From Mucilaginibacter myungsuensis (GTDB taxonomy: Bacteria > Bacteroidota > Bacteroidia > Sphingobacteriales > Sphingobacteriaceae): a DNA stretch of 64,000 nt. Position 1 is the first letter of the stretch, and every line of letters starts with the position of its first letter. Location: assembly GCF_015222005.1 (NCBI RefSeq), contig NZ_JADFFL010000010.1, positions 105,367 through 169,366 of the forward strand, in the 5' to 3' direction. Under the pieces are notes generated by a model. The model worked only from the letters and a program-made list of their open reading frames with translations. It made no database searches and had not been told where the DNA came from. Below are positions 24,896 through 34,191 of this stretch, in pieces. Both the position numbers and the translations under genes were made by a program.

Positions 24896-26637
24896 TAGCG
24901 GGTAAATTCAGCGGTAAATTGTGAAACATTGTCTTTGTAGTCGGTAGCGGTCAGTTCAAACGTGTGCTTGCCCGAACCTATACTGCCATCAAATGTATAA
25001 ATAAAGGCTTTACTTTTATAATCGTGTTCAACCAAAACCCACTTACCGTCTATTTTACCAACATAGTTTTTTACGCCAGACAGGCCATCACTGATCCTCA
25101 GCGTGATCCGGCTTACTTTGCTCAGGTTACTACCGTTACGGATATTCACGCCCGAGATAGTAGGAGGGATGGTATCCACCTTAATATCGTAGTCGCCAAA
25201 TGAGCGGATCTTGCCACGAACCCAGCCATCAACAACGTCGGTCTCCACCGCGCCGGATACCGTACCGGTCACCACAACTTTATTAGCCAATTGACTGATA
25301 TCAACATCGGGCTTAATGTACAGATACAGGCTATCGTGTATAGGTGTAAATCGATTATGAATACCGTGTAACTCCGATAAGCTGCCCGCGCGCTTTGGTA
25401 AGGTGCGGTACATCAGGTCCAGGTCGTCGTAAATATTGTTTGGCTCAACAACCAGTTTCACTTTGTCGTTCACAAATTCGTTATGCCTGTCGTAGCGGAG
25501 CAGAAAACCTTTAGGCGTGAAAATGCCGCGGTCTTTAGCGATACTTGAACGGACTTTCAATTTTACGGTCGATGTATTGCCGGCAATGTCTTTAACCACA
25601 TACTCCACGTTATGCAATGCTGTATCTGCAAAGGTCACGATGCCTTTGTTGACCGATTGCGGGTAGATAGTAGCCTTAGAACCTGGTGGTACAAAGCATT
25701 TTTGGATAAAGCCACCTGTACGCATTTGGTAAGGCAGGTCGATGTAAGCGTTAATGCCACGGGTCTGATCGAACCCGAAACGCTCCACAGCGAAAGTAAA
25801 CACCGTTTTATCATCGACTTTCAGTTCAATAGAATAAACACCGTTCTTATTGAACGAGGTACTGTTCATATCCGAAGCGGAGATACCAAAGCCGATACTA
25901 CCGCTTAACTCCAACGTTTGAGGTTGAGAAAGGCTATACTCACCATTTGCTCCGCGCACCGCATAGCTTTGGCGGAAGGTGTTCTCATCGAACGGGCGGC
26001 CGTTCAAGTGGTAAACGCTTACGCTGGTGATGGTCGGCGGTACTTTATCAGGTATGGTCAGCCCGAATAATTGCGGGTTGATGGTCTGCTGTGTAGCAGC
26101 GTCGCGTATCTCAAAATGCAGATGCGGTCCGCCGGATGCGCCCGTATTGCCCGACCAGGCAAACACCTGACCTTTGTAGACCGGCATTTCTTCGGGTTTT
26201 AGATACAGGTCTACATCATACTTCTGTTGTTTGGCCTGCTCCGAACGAATGTATTGCAGTATCTCCGGCGTAAACCTATCCAGGTGACCATAAACAGTAG
26301 TGTAACCTCCCGGATGGTCGATGTAAACCGCCTGCCCGAAACCACCATACTGGATCTTCAACCTCGATATAAAACCCGCCGCCGGCGCGTGTACCGGGAT
26401 GCCAGTACGTTGTTGGGTCTTAAAATCCAGACCGGAGTGGAAGTGGTTAGGCCTTAACTCGCCAAAAGAACCAGCGGTTGTCGGCGGTATTTCCAGCGGG
26501 TACGAGAATATGAATTGGGGATATTCTTTAGAGCGTGAGAAGCCTTGCAGATAGCTTGGCGGGCTTAGCAGATCTTGCCCGGTAGCCGCGTAAGTTAATA
26601 CAGCTAATATTAGAAATAGATAGATGCGTTTGGTCAT
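24895..26637 (-). CDS. M23-family metallopeptidase, secreted
   Basis: The 580-residue protein has a signal peptide (MTKRIYLFLILAVLTYAATG) and an M23/LytM domain (about 50-180) with the zinc ligands H67 and D71 in HFHSGLDFK, YGHLDRF, and H172/H174 in PHLHFEIRD. A 46-residue insertion (about 122-160) separates the catalytic halves. The 400-residue C-terminal part is beta-rich (SVYHLNGRPFDENTFRQSY, VVEPNNIYDDLDLMYRTLPK, DTIPPTISGVNIRNGS). It probably cleaves peptidoglycan cross-links or is a LytM-type activator in the periplasm. Coupled to bcp by a one-base overlap. Confidence 0.92.
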   Translation of the reverse strand: MTKRIYLFLILAVLTYAATGQDLLSPPSYLQGFSRSKEYPQFIFSYPLEIPPTTAGSFGELRPNHFHSGLDFKTQQRTGIPVHAPAAGFISRLKIQYGGFGQAVYIDHPGGYTTVYGHLDRFTPEILQYIRSEQAKQQKYDVDLYLKPEEMPVYKGQVFAWSGNTGASGGPHLHFEIRDAATQQTINPQLFGLTIPDKVPPTITSVSVYHLNGRPFDENTFRQSYAVRGANGEYSLSQPQTLELSGSIGFGISASDMNSTSFNKNGVYSIELKVDDKTVFTFAVERFGFDQTRGINAYIDLPYQMRTGGFIQKCFVPPGSKATIYPQSVNKGIVTFADTALHNVEYVVKDIAGNTSTVKLKVRSSIAKDRGIFTPKGFLLRYDRHNEFVNDKVKLVVEPNNIYDDLDLMYRTLPKRAGSLSELHGIHNRFTPIHDSLYLYIKPDVDISQLANKVVVTGTVSGAVETDVVDGWVRGKIRSFGDYDIKVDTIPPTISGVNIRNGSNLSKVSRITLRISDGLSGVKNYVGKIDGKWVLVEHDYKSKAFIYTFDGSIGSGKHTFELTATDYKDNVSQFTAEFTR

Positions 26638-26764
26638 GTTTTTCAGTTGGTCGCGATGATAACGTTGATCGGGCCGTTGTAGTTTCGGCAGATCAGAGAA
26701 AGTTCGCGATAGATGGATGTTTTCCCAATTCCCTCCTTGGGGAGTGGATGAAAAGAAAACGTTA

Positions 26765-27376
26765 TTACTTGATCCAAAAATCCAACATCTTCTCTCCCTG
26801 CAGATAGCCCTCCAAATGATCGCCGATAGCTACTTTGCTTACACCTGCCGGGGTGCCGGTAAATATCAGGTCGCCTTTTTTTAGGGTGATGTATTTGCTT
26901 ACGAACGCGATCAGGCGCTCAAACGAGAACAGGAGATCTTTGGTGTTACCATCCTGACGGGTCTGTCCGTTAATGTCCAGTTTGATGTTGATATCGTACA
27001 GATCGGCAAAATTAGCTTTAGGGACGAACTCGCTGATCGGGGCCGAGCCATCAAAGCCTTTAGCCAACTCCCAAGGCAAACCTTTTTCTTTATGGCGACT
27101 TTGGATATCACGGGCGGTAAAGTCGATACCCAGGCCTATCTCGTCAAAATATGATCCGGCAAATTTTTCGTCGATATGTTTACCTTCTTTGCAAACTTTC
27201 AGCACCAGTTCTATCTCGTGATGGATATCCTCCGAAAAATCCGGATGATAGAACGGTTTATTTTCTTTCAGTACGGCGGTATCCGGTTTCATAAAGATCA
27301 CCGGAGTAGTTGGTACAGGATTGTTCAGTTCTTTAGCATGCTCGGCATAGTTGCGGCCTATGGCAATTATCTTCAT
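26765..27376 (-). CDS. Fumarylacetoacetate hydrolase family protein
   Basis: The 203-residue protein is a single FAH domain: MKIIAIGRNYAEHAKELNNP, metal-binding acidic residues in DIHHEIELVLKV and GIDFTARD, and FTGTPAGVSKVAIGDHLEGY near the C-terminus. The short form without the N-terminal FAH extension is typical of acylpyruvate hydrolases and oxaloacetate tautomerase/decarboxylases. It is cytoplasmic. An exact TAGTTTTG box lies 5 nt before the ATG. Precise substrate not predictable. Confidence 0.93.
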   Translation of the reverse strand: MKIIAIGRNYAEHAKELNNPVPTTPVIFMKPDTAVLKENKPFYHPDFSEDIHHEIELVLKVCKEGKHIDEKFAGSYFDEIGLGIDFTARDIQSRHKEKGLPWELAKGFDGSAPISEFVPKANFADLYDINIKLDINGQTRQDGNTKDLLFSFERLIAFVSKYITLKKGDLIFTGTPAGVSKVAIGDHLEGYLQGEKMLDFWIK

Positions 27377-27381
27377 AAAAG

Positions 27382-27389
27382 CAAAACTA
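27382..27389 (-). promoter_or_regulatory. -7 box 5 nt upstream of the FAH gene
   Basis: On the minus strand TAGTTTTG (TAnnTTTG) is followed by CTTTT and the ATG at 27376. Confidence 0.5.
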
Positions 27390-27396
27390 AGCTATC

Positions 27397-27436
27397 GAAA
27401 GGAAAGGTGAAAGGTAAAAGGCGAAAGGTAAGAGGT
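27397..27436. repeat. One-armed word repeat
   Basis: Tandem variants of GAAAGGT (GAAAGGA, AAAGGTGA, AAGGTAAA, AGGCGAAAGGTAAG). A weak partner, TTGCCTTTGTATTTTGCC, lies at 27460-27477. It may be a decayed member of the word-type hairpin class. Confidence 0.45.
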
Positions 27437-27586
27437 TTGTTGCGATCTGCAACCCGTACTTGCCTTTGTATTTTGCCATTACATTTTATATCGACTTGGT
27501 TAAACCAAGTTCGTTTGTCCGGTATTCTACAGACATAAACAAAGATATAAATAAAAATCTTTATTCGAAAATAAATTTATAAATAT

Positions 27587-28315
27587 TTAAACATTCCCCC
27601 ACCCATTAGCCAACACGTCGGCCAAATGCATGGTCCGGATCGGTGAACCCATTTTATCGATATAGGCTTGCAGGTGCATCAGGCAGGAGGTATCGGTAGA
27701 TATGATCACCTCGGCGCCGGCGGCTAAAGCGTTATCAACCTTTTGCTGGGCCATAGCACTGGATATGGCATCGAACTTAACCGCGAACGTTCCGCCGAAG
27801 CCACAGCAGGTGGTGTTATCTTTTAGGGGGACAAGCTCCAGGCCATGAACTTGCTCTAACAGCTTGCGTGGTTCGTCTTTGATCTTGCATTCGCGCAGGC
27901 CGGCACAACTGTCGTGGTAAACGGCGCGGGCGCCAAGTTCGGCACCAAAATATTCAAACTGCAGCACATTCACCAAAAACTCCGACAGCTCAAAGATGTT
28001 GCCTTGTACGGCGCGGCACTTGTTGTGCTTGGTAGTATTCAGGAACAGGTCGGTATAGTAATTACGCACCATGCCCGTGCACGATGCCGACGGGCTAACG
28101 ATGATGCTCTCTTCCGAAAAATCGGACAGGAATTTATTGCCTACTTCTTTGGCATCGTCCCAAAAACCAGCATTAAATGCAGGCTGACCGCAGCAGGTCT
28201 GCTCGGGGTTATAGTCTACAACACACCCCGCTTTTTCTAATACCTTCACCACATTCATGGCAGTATCCGGATGCAGCTGATCCATAAAGCAAGGGACAAA
28301 TAACTCTACCTTCAT
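27587..28315 (-). CDS. (Fe-S)-binding protein, LutA/GlcF-like CCG-domain protein
   Basis: The 242-residue protein contains two CCG domains, each with the cysteine-rich signature: EQTCCGQPAFNAGFWDD (about 40-56) and NTTCCGFGGTFAVKFD (about 180-195), plus DSCAGLRE. This is the LutA/YkgE family, part of lactate oxidation complexes (LutABC), or a heterodisulfide-reductase-like electron carrier. LutB and LutC are not adjacent, so it may act with partners encoded elsewhere. The ATG at 28315 is used; a TTG precedes it. It follows the MFS gene by 10 bp and is probably in one operon with it. Confidence 0.9.
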   Translation of the reverse strand: MKVELFVPCFMDQLHPDTAMNVVKVLEKAGCVVDYNPEQTCCGQPAFNAGFWDDAKEVGNKFLSDFSEESIIVSPSASCTGMVRNYYTDLFLNTTKHNKCRAVQGNIFELSEFLVNVLQFEYFGAELGARAVYHDSCAGLRECKIKDEPRKLLEQVHGLELVPLKDNTTCCGFGGTFAVKFDAISSAMAQQKVDNALAAGAEVIISTDTSCLMHLQAYIDKMGSPIRTMHLADVLANGWGNV

Positions 28316-28325
28316 CAAAAACTAA

Positions 28326-29645
28326 TTACGCGGCGCTAAGGTCGGCATTTTTGCGCACCTTTTTTTCGGCTGCCAGCAACCAAAGCAATAATGCCCCACC
28401 AATAATAAAAAATATACACAGCGCCAGGGCCGAGTTACGCATGCTGCCCGTTAGTTCCTCGATGAACGCGAACGTGCACATCCCGCCTACGATAGATAGC
28501 TTCTCGGCCACATCGTAAAAACTAAAATAGGATGCCGTATCCTCGATATCCTGAGGCAGATATTTTGAATAGGTAGACCGCGACAGCGACTGTATGCCAC
28601 CCATGATCAGGCCCACCAATACCGCTAAACAGAAAAACTGTAGAATGGTTGTGGTAAAATATGCGCCTATGCAGGCAAAGATCCAAACCAACACTACCCA
28701 GGCCAAAACCTTGATGTTGCCATATTGGCCCGATAAGCGCGACATCAGCGTGGCCCCCGCAATAGCCACCAGTTGAATGATCAGGATAACCTCTATAAGT
28801 AACCCGGTAGGCATATTTAAAACCTTAGCCCCAAAGCCGGCGGCTACCAGCATAATGGTCTGCACACCCATCGAGTAAAAAAAGAAGGCCGGGAGGAAGC
28901 GTTTCAGCAGCGGCATCTGCACTACCTGCCGCCACACTTTACCTAACTCTATGAATCCGCCTTTAATGATGTTGAATTTCTCGGCCTTCGCGTTAGGCAC
29001 TCCGGCAGGCAGCGTGCTGAAGGGGATGAAAGAGAATCCCAGCCACCAAATGCCTACCAATAAGAAAGATAGCTGCGCAGCCTGACCGCCGGTAAGGCCG
29101 AATTTGCCAGGCAGCAGCACAAATACCAGGCAGATCACCTGTAAGATCACGCTGCCAATATAGCCGAACGTGAATCCCTTGGCGCTCACTTTATCCTGCA
29201 TATCCAGGGTGGCTATCTGCGGTAGGTAGGAGTTGTAGAATACAAAACCGCCGCTGTAACCAATGGCCGCTATGGCCGAACAAATGATGCCGAACTCGAT
29301 ATTACTGCTATCAAAAAAATATAAACTGGCACAGGCTGCGGTCCCCATCAGGGTGAAAAACTGCATAAACTTTTTCTTGCTGCCACGATAGTCGGCTATG
29401 GATGACAGTATGGGTAACAGTAACACCATCACCAGATAAGCGACCGCCAACGAGTAGGTGGACAAGGCGGTATTGATAAAGCTATGGCCAAAAAAGCTGA
29501 CCTTATCGCCGGTCGCATCGTTTTTGGTGACAGCTACATAGTAAGCCGGGAATATGGTAGAGGTAATGACCAGATTATAGGCCGAGTTGGCCCAATCGAA
29601 CATAGCCCAGGCGCGGATAACTTTAGGGTTGTTTTTTGTTTCCAT
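28326..29645 (-). CDS. MFS transporter, UMF1/Atg22-like family
   Basis: The 439-residue protein has about 12 TM segments and opens with NNPKVIRAWAMFDWANSAYN, the hallmark of the UMF1 family (Atg22-like major facilitator proteins). Another conserved part is IMGGIQSLSRSTYSKYLPQD in the second half. Substrates are unproven for bacterial members. The ATG at 29645 is preferred; upstream residues of the open frame lack family similarity. It is the first gene of a two-gene unit with the LutA-like gene. Confidence 0.88.
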   Translation of the reverse strand: METKNNPKVIRAWAMFDWANSAYNLVITSTIFPAYYVAVTKNDATGDKVSFFGHSFINTALSTYSLAVAYLVMVLLLPILSSIADYRGSKKKFMQFFTLMGTAACASLYFFDSSNIEFGIICSAIAAIGYSGGFVFYNSYLPQIATLDMQDKVSAKGFTFGYIGSVILQVICLVFVLLPGKFGLTGGQAAQLSFLLVGIWWLGFSFIPFSTLPAGVPNAKAEKFNIIKGGFIELGKVWRQVVQMPLLKRFLPAFFFYSMGVQTIMLVAAGFGAKVLNMPTGLLIEVILIIQLVAIAGATLMSRLSGQYGNIKVLAWVVLVWIFACIGAYFTTTILQFFCLAVLVGLIMGGIQSLSRSTYSKYLPQDIEDTASYFSFYDVAEKLSIVGGMCTFAFIEELTGSMRNSALALCIFFIIGGALLLWLLAAEKKVRKNADLSAA

Positions 29646-29694
29646 TGACGAATTAAAAGTAGGAAAATTTAATTCAACCCCGAGGGATGCCAAA

Positions 29695-29843
29695 AATTAC
29701 TCATTTGAGTAATTCAACGGTTAAATACCGTGAAAACACGGTTGTTTAAAATTTAGTAGTAAGCGACATTTGAACTGTTTACTTAATAGTTTCAAACAAT
29801 AGTTTAGTGTGAATAGCAGGACTCCCGCGAGGGGCATCCTGCT
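29695..29843. other. Three successive hairpins in a divergent promoter region
   Basis: The 292-bp gap between divergent genes holds AATTACTC-ATTT-GAGTAATT (29695-29714), ACCGTG-AAAA-CACGGT (29727-29742) and AGCAGGA...TCCTGCT with inner CCC/GGG pairing (29815-29843). The last is followed by GTTCTGTTTTA on the plus strand. They may be operators or the folded 5' leader of the 29938 gene. Confidence 0.55.
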
Positions 29844-29937
29844 GTTCTGTTTTATGCCCTCCCAATAATAAAAATGAACTTTTTTTAATAAATGGTGTAA
29901 CATCGATAGATTTTCCTATCTTGTGATAACCAATTAA

Positions 29938-32871
29938 ATGAACCCATTTTTACGTGCCCTTTTACTGTGCATTATTATGCCGCTATTTTCTGTAGCGCAA
30001 AATAATTATGTGCGTATAACCCAAATCGGTTCATCAAAAAACTCGTCGGTAAATATTACCCGTATGGATAATGCCGGCAATGCCTACTTTGTGATCAACA
30101 GTACCGAAGATATCGAGGTGCGGGGCATGACTTATCGCAAACGTGGTACCAATTATTCAGTTATAGCCAAGATAGCCGCCAATGGGAGCCAAGTTTGGAC
30201 GCGTGCTTATATTGTAAACACCGGGGCCGATGTGGTGAGCGATCTGCAGGTAGATAAAGATCAGAATATTTATCTGGCAGGTACAGGTGATAATGTTATG
30301 CTGGATAACGGCACCACTCTTAACCCGGGTCCGTTTCTTATTAAACTGAACAAGGCAGGTGATGTGCAATGGAGCATTGGCCCTGATGCGGATCAAAAAG
30401 ATGTGGGTACGCCCGGCCTCATCGCACTGGACAATGAGGGGTTATATTGGTCGGCCGGGTTTGTAAAACGCTTGCGGATACAAAGCAGCAATATTTCGGC
30501 CACTGATCCTGCAAGCACTATTGCCGAAGCTTTTGTGGCCCGTGTTACGCCGGCGGGTGAGGTTGCTGGTGTTTACCATCACCCCATGTCAGGTGCTTTG
30601 GTGCAGGTATTAAAAACCACTAATACAGGCCATGCCGTTGCCGTGATCAATGGGGATGGGGGGCCTGTTAAGCTGTTGGTAGGTAAGGATGGAAAAAAGA
30701 TCTCGCAAGGTTCATTTTTTAGATATGCGGGGTCTAATTCAACCGTCTGGACGACGCCATATGGTTACCAACTTTTTGGATATGACAGAGAGAGTACCGG
30801 CTATTACGATGTGCGGTTAGATGACCAGTTGAATGTGAGCAGCGCCAACAAAGTTTTTGCCATGCCTGGTAGTATGGCCGACCGTGTGGCCGAGGGGATA
30901 GGCTTTGATACGGCAACCGCTTTTTATACACGCGGCGGTTTTGCAGGCCAGGTACAGGATTGGCTGGTGAACGATAAAGGCACCCCAACTACGCTACCGC
31001 CCGAGAAACCTAACGATCAGGGCTTGCAAACCTTTACCCGCAGTTTTATGCAGGTGGTTGGCGATACGGTGAATATGCTGGTCCGCCATAATGACCCTGG
31101 GCAGGTACGATATTCTTTTTACGATAAGACCTATGTTGATAGGGCAGCCGGCACAGATGGCTATTTTTGGGTTAAGTACCTCTATAAACCTACCGACCCA
31201 TGTTTAAAGCTGATCGCTACCGTAGTTAAGAACGGTATTGAAGGTGGGCAAGACGCAGTGATCAGGGTATCGCTACCGGATAATTGTGTGGCCGCCGAGG
31301 ACCTTACAGTGGGAATTAAATTGGCCGATGGTTTTGATAACGCGGGTGACTTTGTACTTCCCGCTCCAGTGGTTGTTAAGAAAGGAATGAACAGTACCGA
31401 GGCGATCATTAACGTGACCAATGACAACGAATTTGAAAGCGACGAACATTTTGATGTCCAACTTACACTTGCCCCAACAACTGCATCTTATAAAATAGCT
31501 TCTGGCGCTACGCTCACTTTCAGTATTGCCGATAACGATAATACGGCTGCTAACCGCGTATTCAATGTGACCTATCAGCCCGAGGTTAGAGAGGGCGCAT
31601 CCGGCACTATCACTGTATCACTATTACCAAACATTAAATTGGGAGAACCGCTTGAGTTTATCTATCAGTCCGATGCCAGTCCATATTCGGCAACCAGCGG
31701 CGCCGATCACAACCCAATACTGATAACCTTGCCGGCCGGCAGCAACTCGGTCACTTATAATGTGAACGCGCTCGAGGATAAACTGATAGAGGGGGATGAG
31801 TTCATCTCGGGTAAGATCATTGCCAAAAGCACCACCTACGGGCAGTTTACCAGTGCCGACGATAATATCAAGATCAATATAGTGGATGCCGATAATACAG
31901 TTGATAACCGCATCATCGATATCACGTCGACTACTACTACGTTGAGAGAGGGTAGCTCTAATACTTTTTTGTTTAAAATAGCATCGCCTTACTCGGTTCA
32001 GTACCCGCTAAATATCAACTCGGCAAAGGTGCAATGGTTGCCGTTCTTGCAGCAAAACAACACCAGCGTTCAGCTAAGCCAGGCCAGCGTAACGGCGGCT
32101 CTTACGTTCACCTATCCAACTGATAACGTTATCAGGAATGATGAAGCGATAAAATTGGGGTTGACCGCTATCGACCCGCACATGGGGACATTTCGTTTTA
32201 GGTGGAACGGCCAGATAGTAGATATGCTAAATATGACAGCCGCTGATGATGACCTGGCGACTGCAAAGCTCATCGTGTCGCCGTCGGTACTAAGTTTACG
32301 TGAGGGTTTTTCGGGCAATGTAAACATACAGGTAGCCGGTAATAAGATATTCGATGCTGATGTAACTATCGCTTACAACTGGGGAGGGAGTAACATTGCC
32401 GCTGATAAAAGGATCACGGATCCAAGCGTAGGCGGTATCACCCTGCCTAAAGAGCAAAATAAGCTAATCATCCCGGTAAGCGTTAGTAACGATAAGCAGA
32501 TCAACGCGAACAATAATTATAGCTTAAATTTTACGGCGACAGATGCAGCCGGTAAAGCCATAACGCTGGATCCGCGAAGCATCGCTGTAAACATTATTGA
32601 TGATGACGCTACCTCACTAAAGATCCCTATGGTGTTTACCCCCAACGGCGATGGTATAAACGATCGCTGGAACATTGAAGGCCTCTCCTTAGATGAGAGA
32701 GCACAGGTAACGGTATTTGACCGTGGCGGTGGCCTTATCTATCAGTCTACCGGTTACGGCATGCCATGGGATGGTACAGCTAAAGGTAGCCCCCTGCCTG
32801 CCGGGACTTATTATTACAAGATAAATGGGTTTTCACACTTGCATGCCGGTAGTGTTACCATTATCCGTTAG
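29938..32871 (+). CDS. T9SS cargo protein with Calx-beta-like domains and type B sorting domain
   Basis: The 977-residue protein has a signal peptide (MNPFLRALLLCIIMPLFSVAQ), an N-terminal repeat-rich part (about 25-400) resembling SBBP/propeller sequences (DNAGNAYFVINSTEDIEVRG, VDKDQNIYLAGTG), three to four Calx-beta-like domains (about 415-880; EGGQDAVIRVSLPDN, VREGASGTITVSLLPN, LREGSSNTFLFKIAS, LREGFSGNVNIQVAGN, each followed by DNDN/DADN) and a C-terminal gliding-motility-type domain (about 895-977; VFTPNGDGINDRWNIEG, VTVFDRGGGLIYQS, PWDGTAKGSPLPAGTYYY). The last is the type B signal for type IX secretion. It is likely exported and surface-attached or released; adhesion is a reasonable role. 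The DUF5103 gene at 12248 belongs to the same system. Confidence 0.92.
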   Translation: MNPFLRALLLCIIMPLFSVAQNNYVRITQIGSSKNSSVNITRMDNAGNAYFVINSTEDIEVRGMTYRKRGTNYSVIAKIAANGSQVWTRAYIVNTGADVVSDLQVDKDQNIYLAGTGDNVMLDNGTTLNPGPFLIKLNKAGDVQWSIGPDADQKDVGTPGLIALDNEGLYWSAGFVKRLRIQSSNISATDPASTIAEAFVARVTPAGEVAGVYHHPMSGALVQVLKTTNTGHAVAVINGDGGPVKLLVGKDGKKISQGSFFRYAGSNSTVWTTPYGYQLFGYDRESTGYYDVRLDDQLNVSSANKVFAMPGSMADRVAEGIGFDTATAFYTRGGFAGQVQDWLVNDKGTPTTLPPEKPNDQGLQTFTRSFMQVVGDTVNMLVRHNDPGQVRYSFYDKTYVDRAAGTDGYFWVKYLYKPTDPCLKLIATVVKNGIEGGQDAVIRVSLPDNCVAAEDLTVGIKLADGFDNAGDFVLPAPVVVKKGMNSTEAIINVTNDNEFESDEHFDVQLTLAPTTASYKIASGATLTFSIADNDNTAANRVFNVTYQPEVREGASGTITVSLLPNIKLGEPLEFIYQSDASPYSATSGADHNPILITLPAGSNSVTYNVNALEDKLIEGDEFISGKIIAKSTTYGQFTSADDNIKINIVDADNTVDNRIIDITSTTTTLREGSSNTFLFKIASPYSVQYPLNINSAKVQWLPFLQQNNTSVQLSQASVTAALTFTYPTDNVIRNDEAIKLGLTAIDPHMGTFRFRWNGQIVDMLNMTAADDDLATAKLIVSPSVLSLREGFSGNVNIQVAGNKIFDADVTIAYNWGGSNIAADKRITDPSVGGITLPKEQNKLIIPVSVSNDKQINANNNYSLNFTATDAAGKAITLDPRSIAVNIIDDDATSLKIPMVFTPNGDGINDRWNIEGLSLDERAQVTVFDRGGGLIYQSTGYGMPWDGTAKGSPLPAGTYYYKINGFSHLHAGSVTIIR

Positions 32872-32893
32872 GGTACTTGTCACCCACAAAAAA

Positions 32894-32912
32894 AGCCGCT
32901 ATTAAAGCGGCT
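32894..32912 (-). terminator. Terminator of the small membrane protein gene
   Basis: AGCCGCT, loop ATTAA, AGCGGCT, followed on the minus strand by TTTTTTTGTGGG. It lies 31 bp past the stop at 32944 and could also slow read-through from the convergent T9SS gene. Confidence 0.85.
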
Positions 32913-32943
32913 CGTAATTTGATATTTGGGATAATATAGTTGA

Positions 32944-33090
32944 TCAGGCCCGGCGGATGATGCCTAAAAGTAACGCTACAACAGCTATTACGATCAACAC
33001 GTGGATCAAACCAGTTGCTGAATAGTAAAATACTCCTAATGCCCAACCGATGATCAGGATAACGGCGATTATGTACAATAAACCTCTCAT
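32944..33090 (-). CDS. Small membrane protein, lmo0937 family (48 aa)
   Basis: A 48-residue protein read from the minus strand: starts MRGLLYIIAVILIIGWALGV and ends LLLGIIRRA, with two TM segments separated by YYSATGLIH. This matches the lmo0937-type family of short hydrophobic proteins that are frequent in Sphingobacteriaceae. The start is an ATG and a terminator follows. Function unknown; the location is the inner membrane. Confidence 0.85.
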   Translation of the reverse strand: MRGLLYIIAVILIIGWALGVFYYSATGLIHVLIVIAVVALLLGIIRRA

Positions 33091-33164
33091 GTCTTTATGT
33101 TTTTAGTTATAGATAGATGTACTGAGAGCTATGCCAAAACCATTCCAAAAAGCGCTGTAACGCA

Positions 33165-33198
33165 AACATCCCGCACAGTTTTTACCGGGCAGGATGTT
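33165..33198. terminator. Hairpin between two small genes
   Basis: AACATCC and GGATGTT arms with inner CCCG/CGGG pairing possible; TTTTTT follows on the plus strand, TTTGCG on the minus strand. It likely separates the DUF2795 gene from the downstream small gene. Confidence 0.5.
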
Positions 33199-33220
33199 TT
33201 TTAGCTATAAAACGGTGTTT

Positions 33221-33442
33221 TTAGTATTCGTCTTCGTTAAAAAAGAAATCGTCCTTTGTAGGGTAATCAGGCCATATCTCCTCTATATTTTCATACGGTT
33301 CGCCGTCGTCTTCCAGTGCTTGCAAATTCTCGATAACCTCAACAGGCGCACCTGAACGGATAGCGTAATCAATTAACTCATCTTTAGTTGCGGGCCATGG
33401 TGCATCTTCTAAATGCGAAGCCAGTTCAAGTGTCCAATACAT
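33221..33442 (-). CDS. DUF2795 domain-containing protein (73 aa)
   Basis: The small acidic protein opens MYWTLELASHLEDAPWPATK, followed by DELIDYAIRSGAPVEVIENL, which corresponds to DUF2795, and ends in an acidic tail (FFFNEDEY). The family is widespread in Bacteroidota and Actinobacteria, and its function is unknown. No TM or signal peptide. Single gene. Confidence 0.9.
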   Translation of the reverse strand: MYWTLELASHLEDAPWPATKDELIDYAIRSGAPVEVIENLQALEDDGEPYENIEEIWPDYPTKDDFFFNEDEY

Positions 33443-33528
33443 ATTAATCTAAGTTTTCTTGAGTTTTACAATTTTTGCAAAAGTATAATATTTTTTATCT
33501 AATAATCAAATTATTTTTTCAATAACAT

Positions 33529-34077
33529 TTAAAGCCTTGGCAGCCATATGTTTTCGGCAACATTTTGCTGGTGGCCAACGTGGCGCGCTAAGGTAAAAAG
33601 GTAGTCGCTAAGGCGGTTCAGGTAAATGATCACCTTGTCGTCTACACTGCTTTCGTCGGCCAACTGTACGGTCAGCCGTTCGGCCCTTCGGCAAACACAG
33701 CGTGCAACGTGGCAGTAAGATACAGCATTACTTCCGCCCGGCAAAATAAAATGTTTTAATTCGGGCAAGTTCAAATTCATGGTGTCCATTTCCTGTTCCA
33801 GCAGTTCGATATCGGCCGGGTGCAGGTCGGGTATCACCATTTTAGATCTGTCCGAATCGGTCGCCAGCGATGACCCAACGGTGAACAACCTATCCTGTAT
33901 CAGTTTCAGCATGTCTTTGCTATGCCCATCGATATCCTGGTCCCGTATCAGGCCCACCCACGAGTTCAGTTCATCCACCGTGCCATAGCTATCTATACGG
34001 ATATGGTGCTTAGGCACCCGCGTACCGCCAATGAGCGAGGTTAAACCTTTATCGCCTGTTTTGGTATATATTTTCAT
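33529..34077 (-). CDS. Cob(I)alamin adenosyltransferase, PduO type
   Basis: The 182-residue enzyme transfers adenosine from ATP to cob(I)alamin to make coenzyme B12. PduO-type motifs: IYTKTGDKGLTSLIGGTRV (ATP-binding N-terminus), DSYGTVDELNSWVGLIRDQ, FILPGGSNAVSYCHVARCVC with RRAER, and IIYLNRLSDYLFTLAR. This type works in salvage rather than de novo synthesis in many Bacteroidota. Promoter-like TACCTTTA lies 7 nt before the ATG. A possible B12-binding-type protein is encoded at 42254, but there is no B12 synthesis operon in the window. Confidence 0.95.
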   Translation of the reverse strand: MKIYTKTGDKGLTSLIGGTRVPKHHIRIDSYGTVDELNSWVGLIRDQDIDGHSKDMLKLIQDRLFTVGSSLATDSDRSKMVIPDLHPADIELLEQEMDTMNLNLPELKHFILPGGSNAVSYCHVARCVCRRAERLTVQLADESSVDDKVIIYLNRLSDYLFTLARHVGHQQNVAENIWLPRL

Positions 34078-34191
34078 GATCAGTTAAAGGTAGTTAAATT
34101 GGGGGACGTAATTAAAATAGTTAAAGAGGTTAAAATAGGGGATGGGTAAAAGCGTTAATTTAGTGCGGCCCCACAAAAGACGGATCTATAA

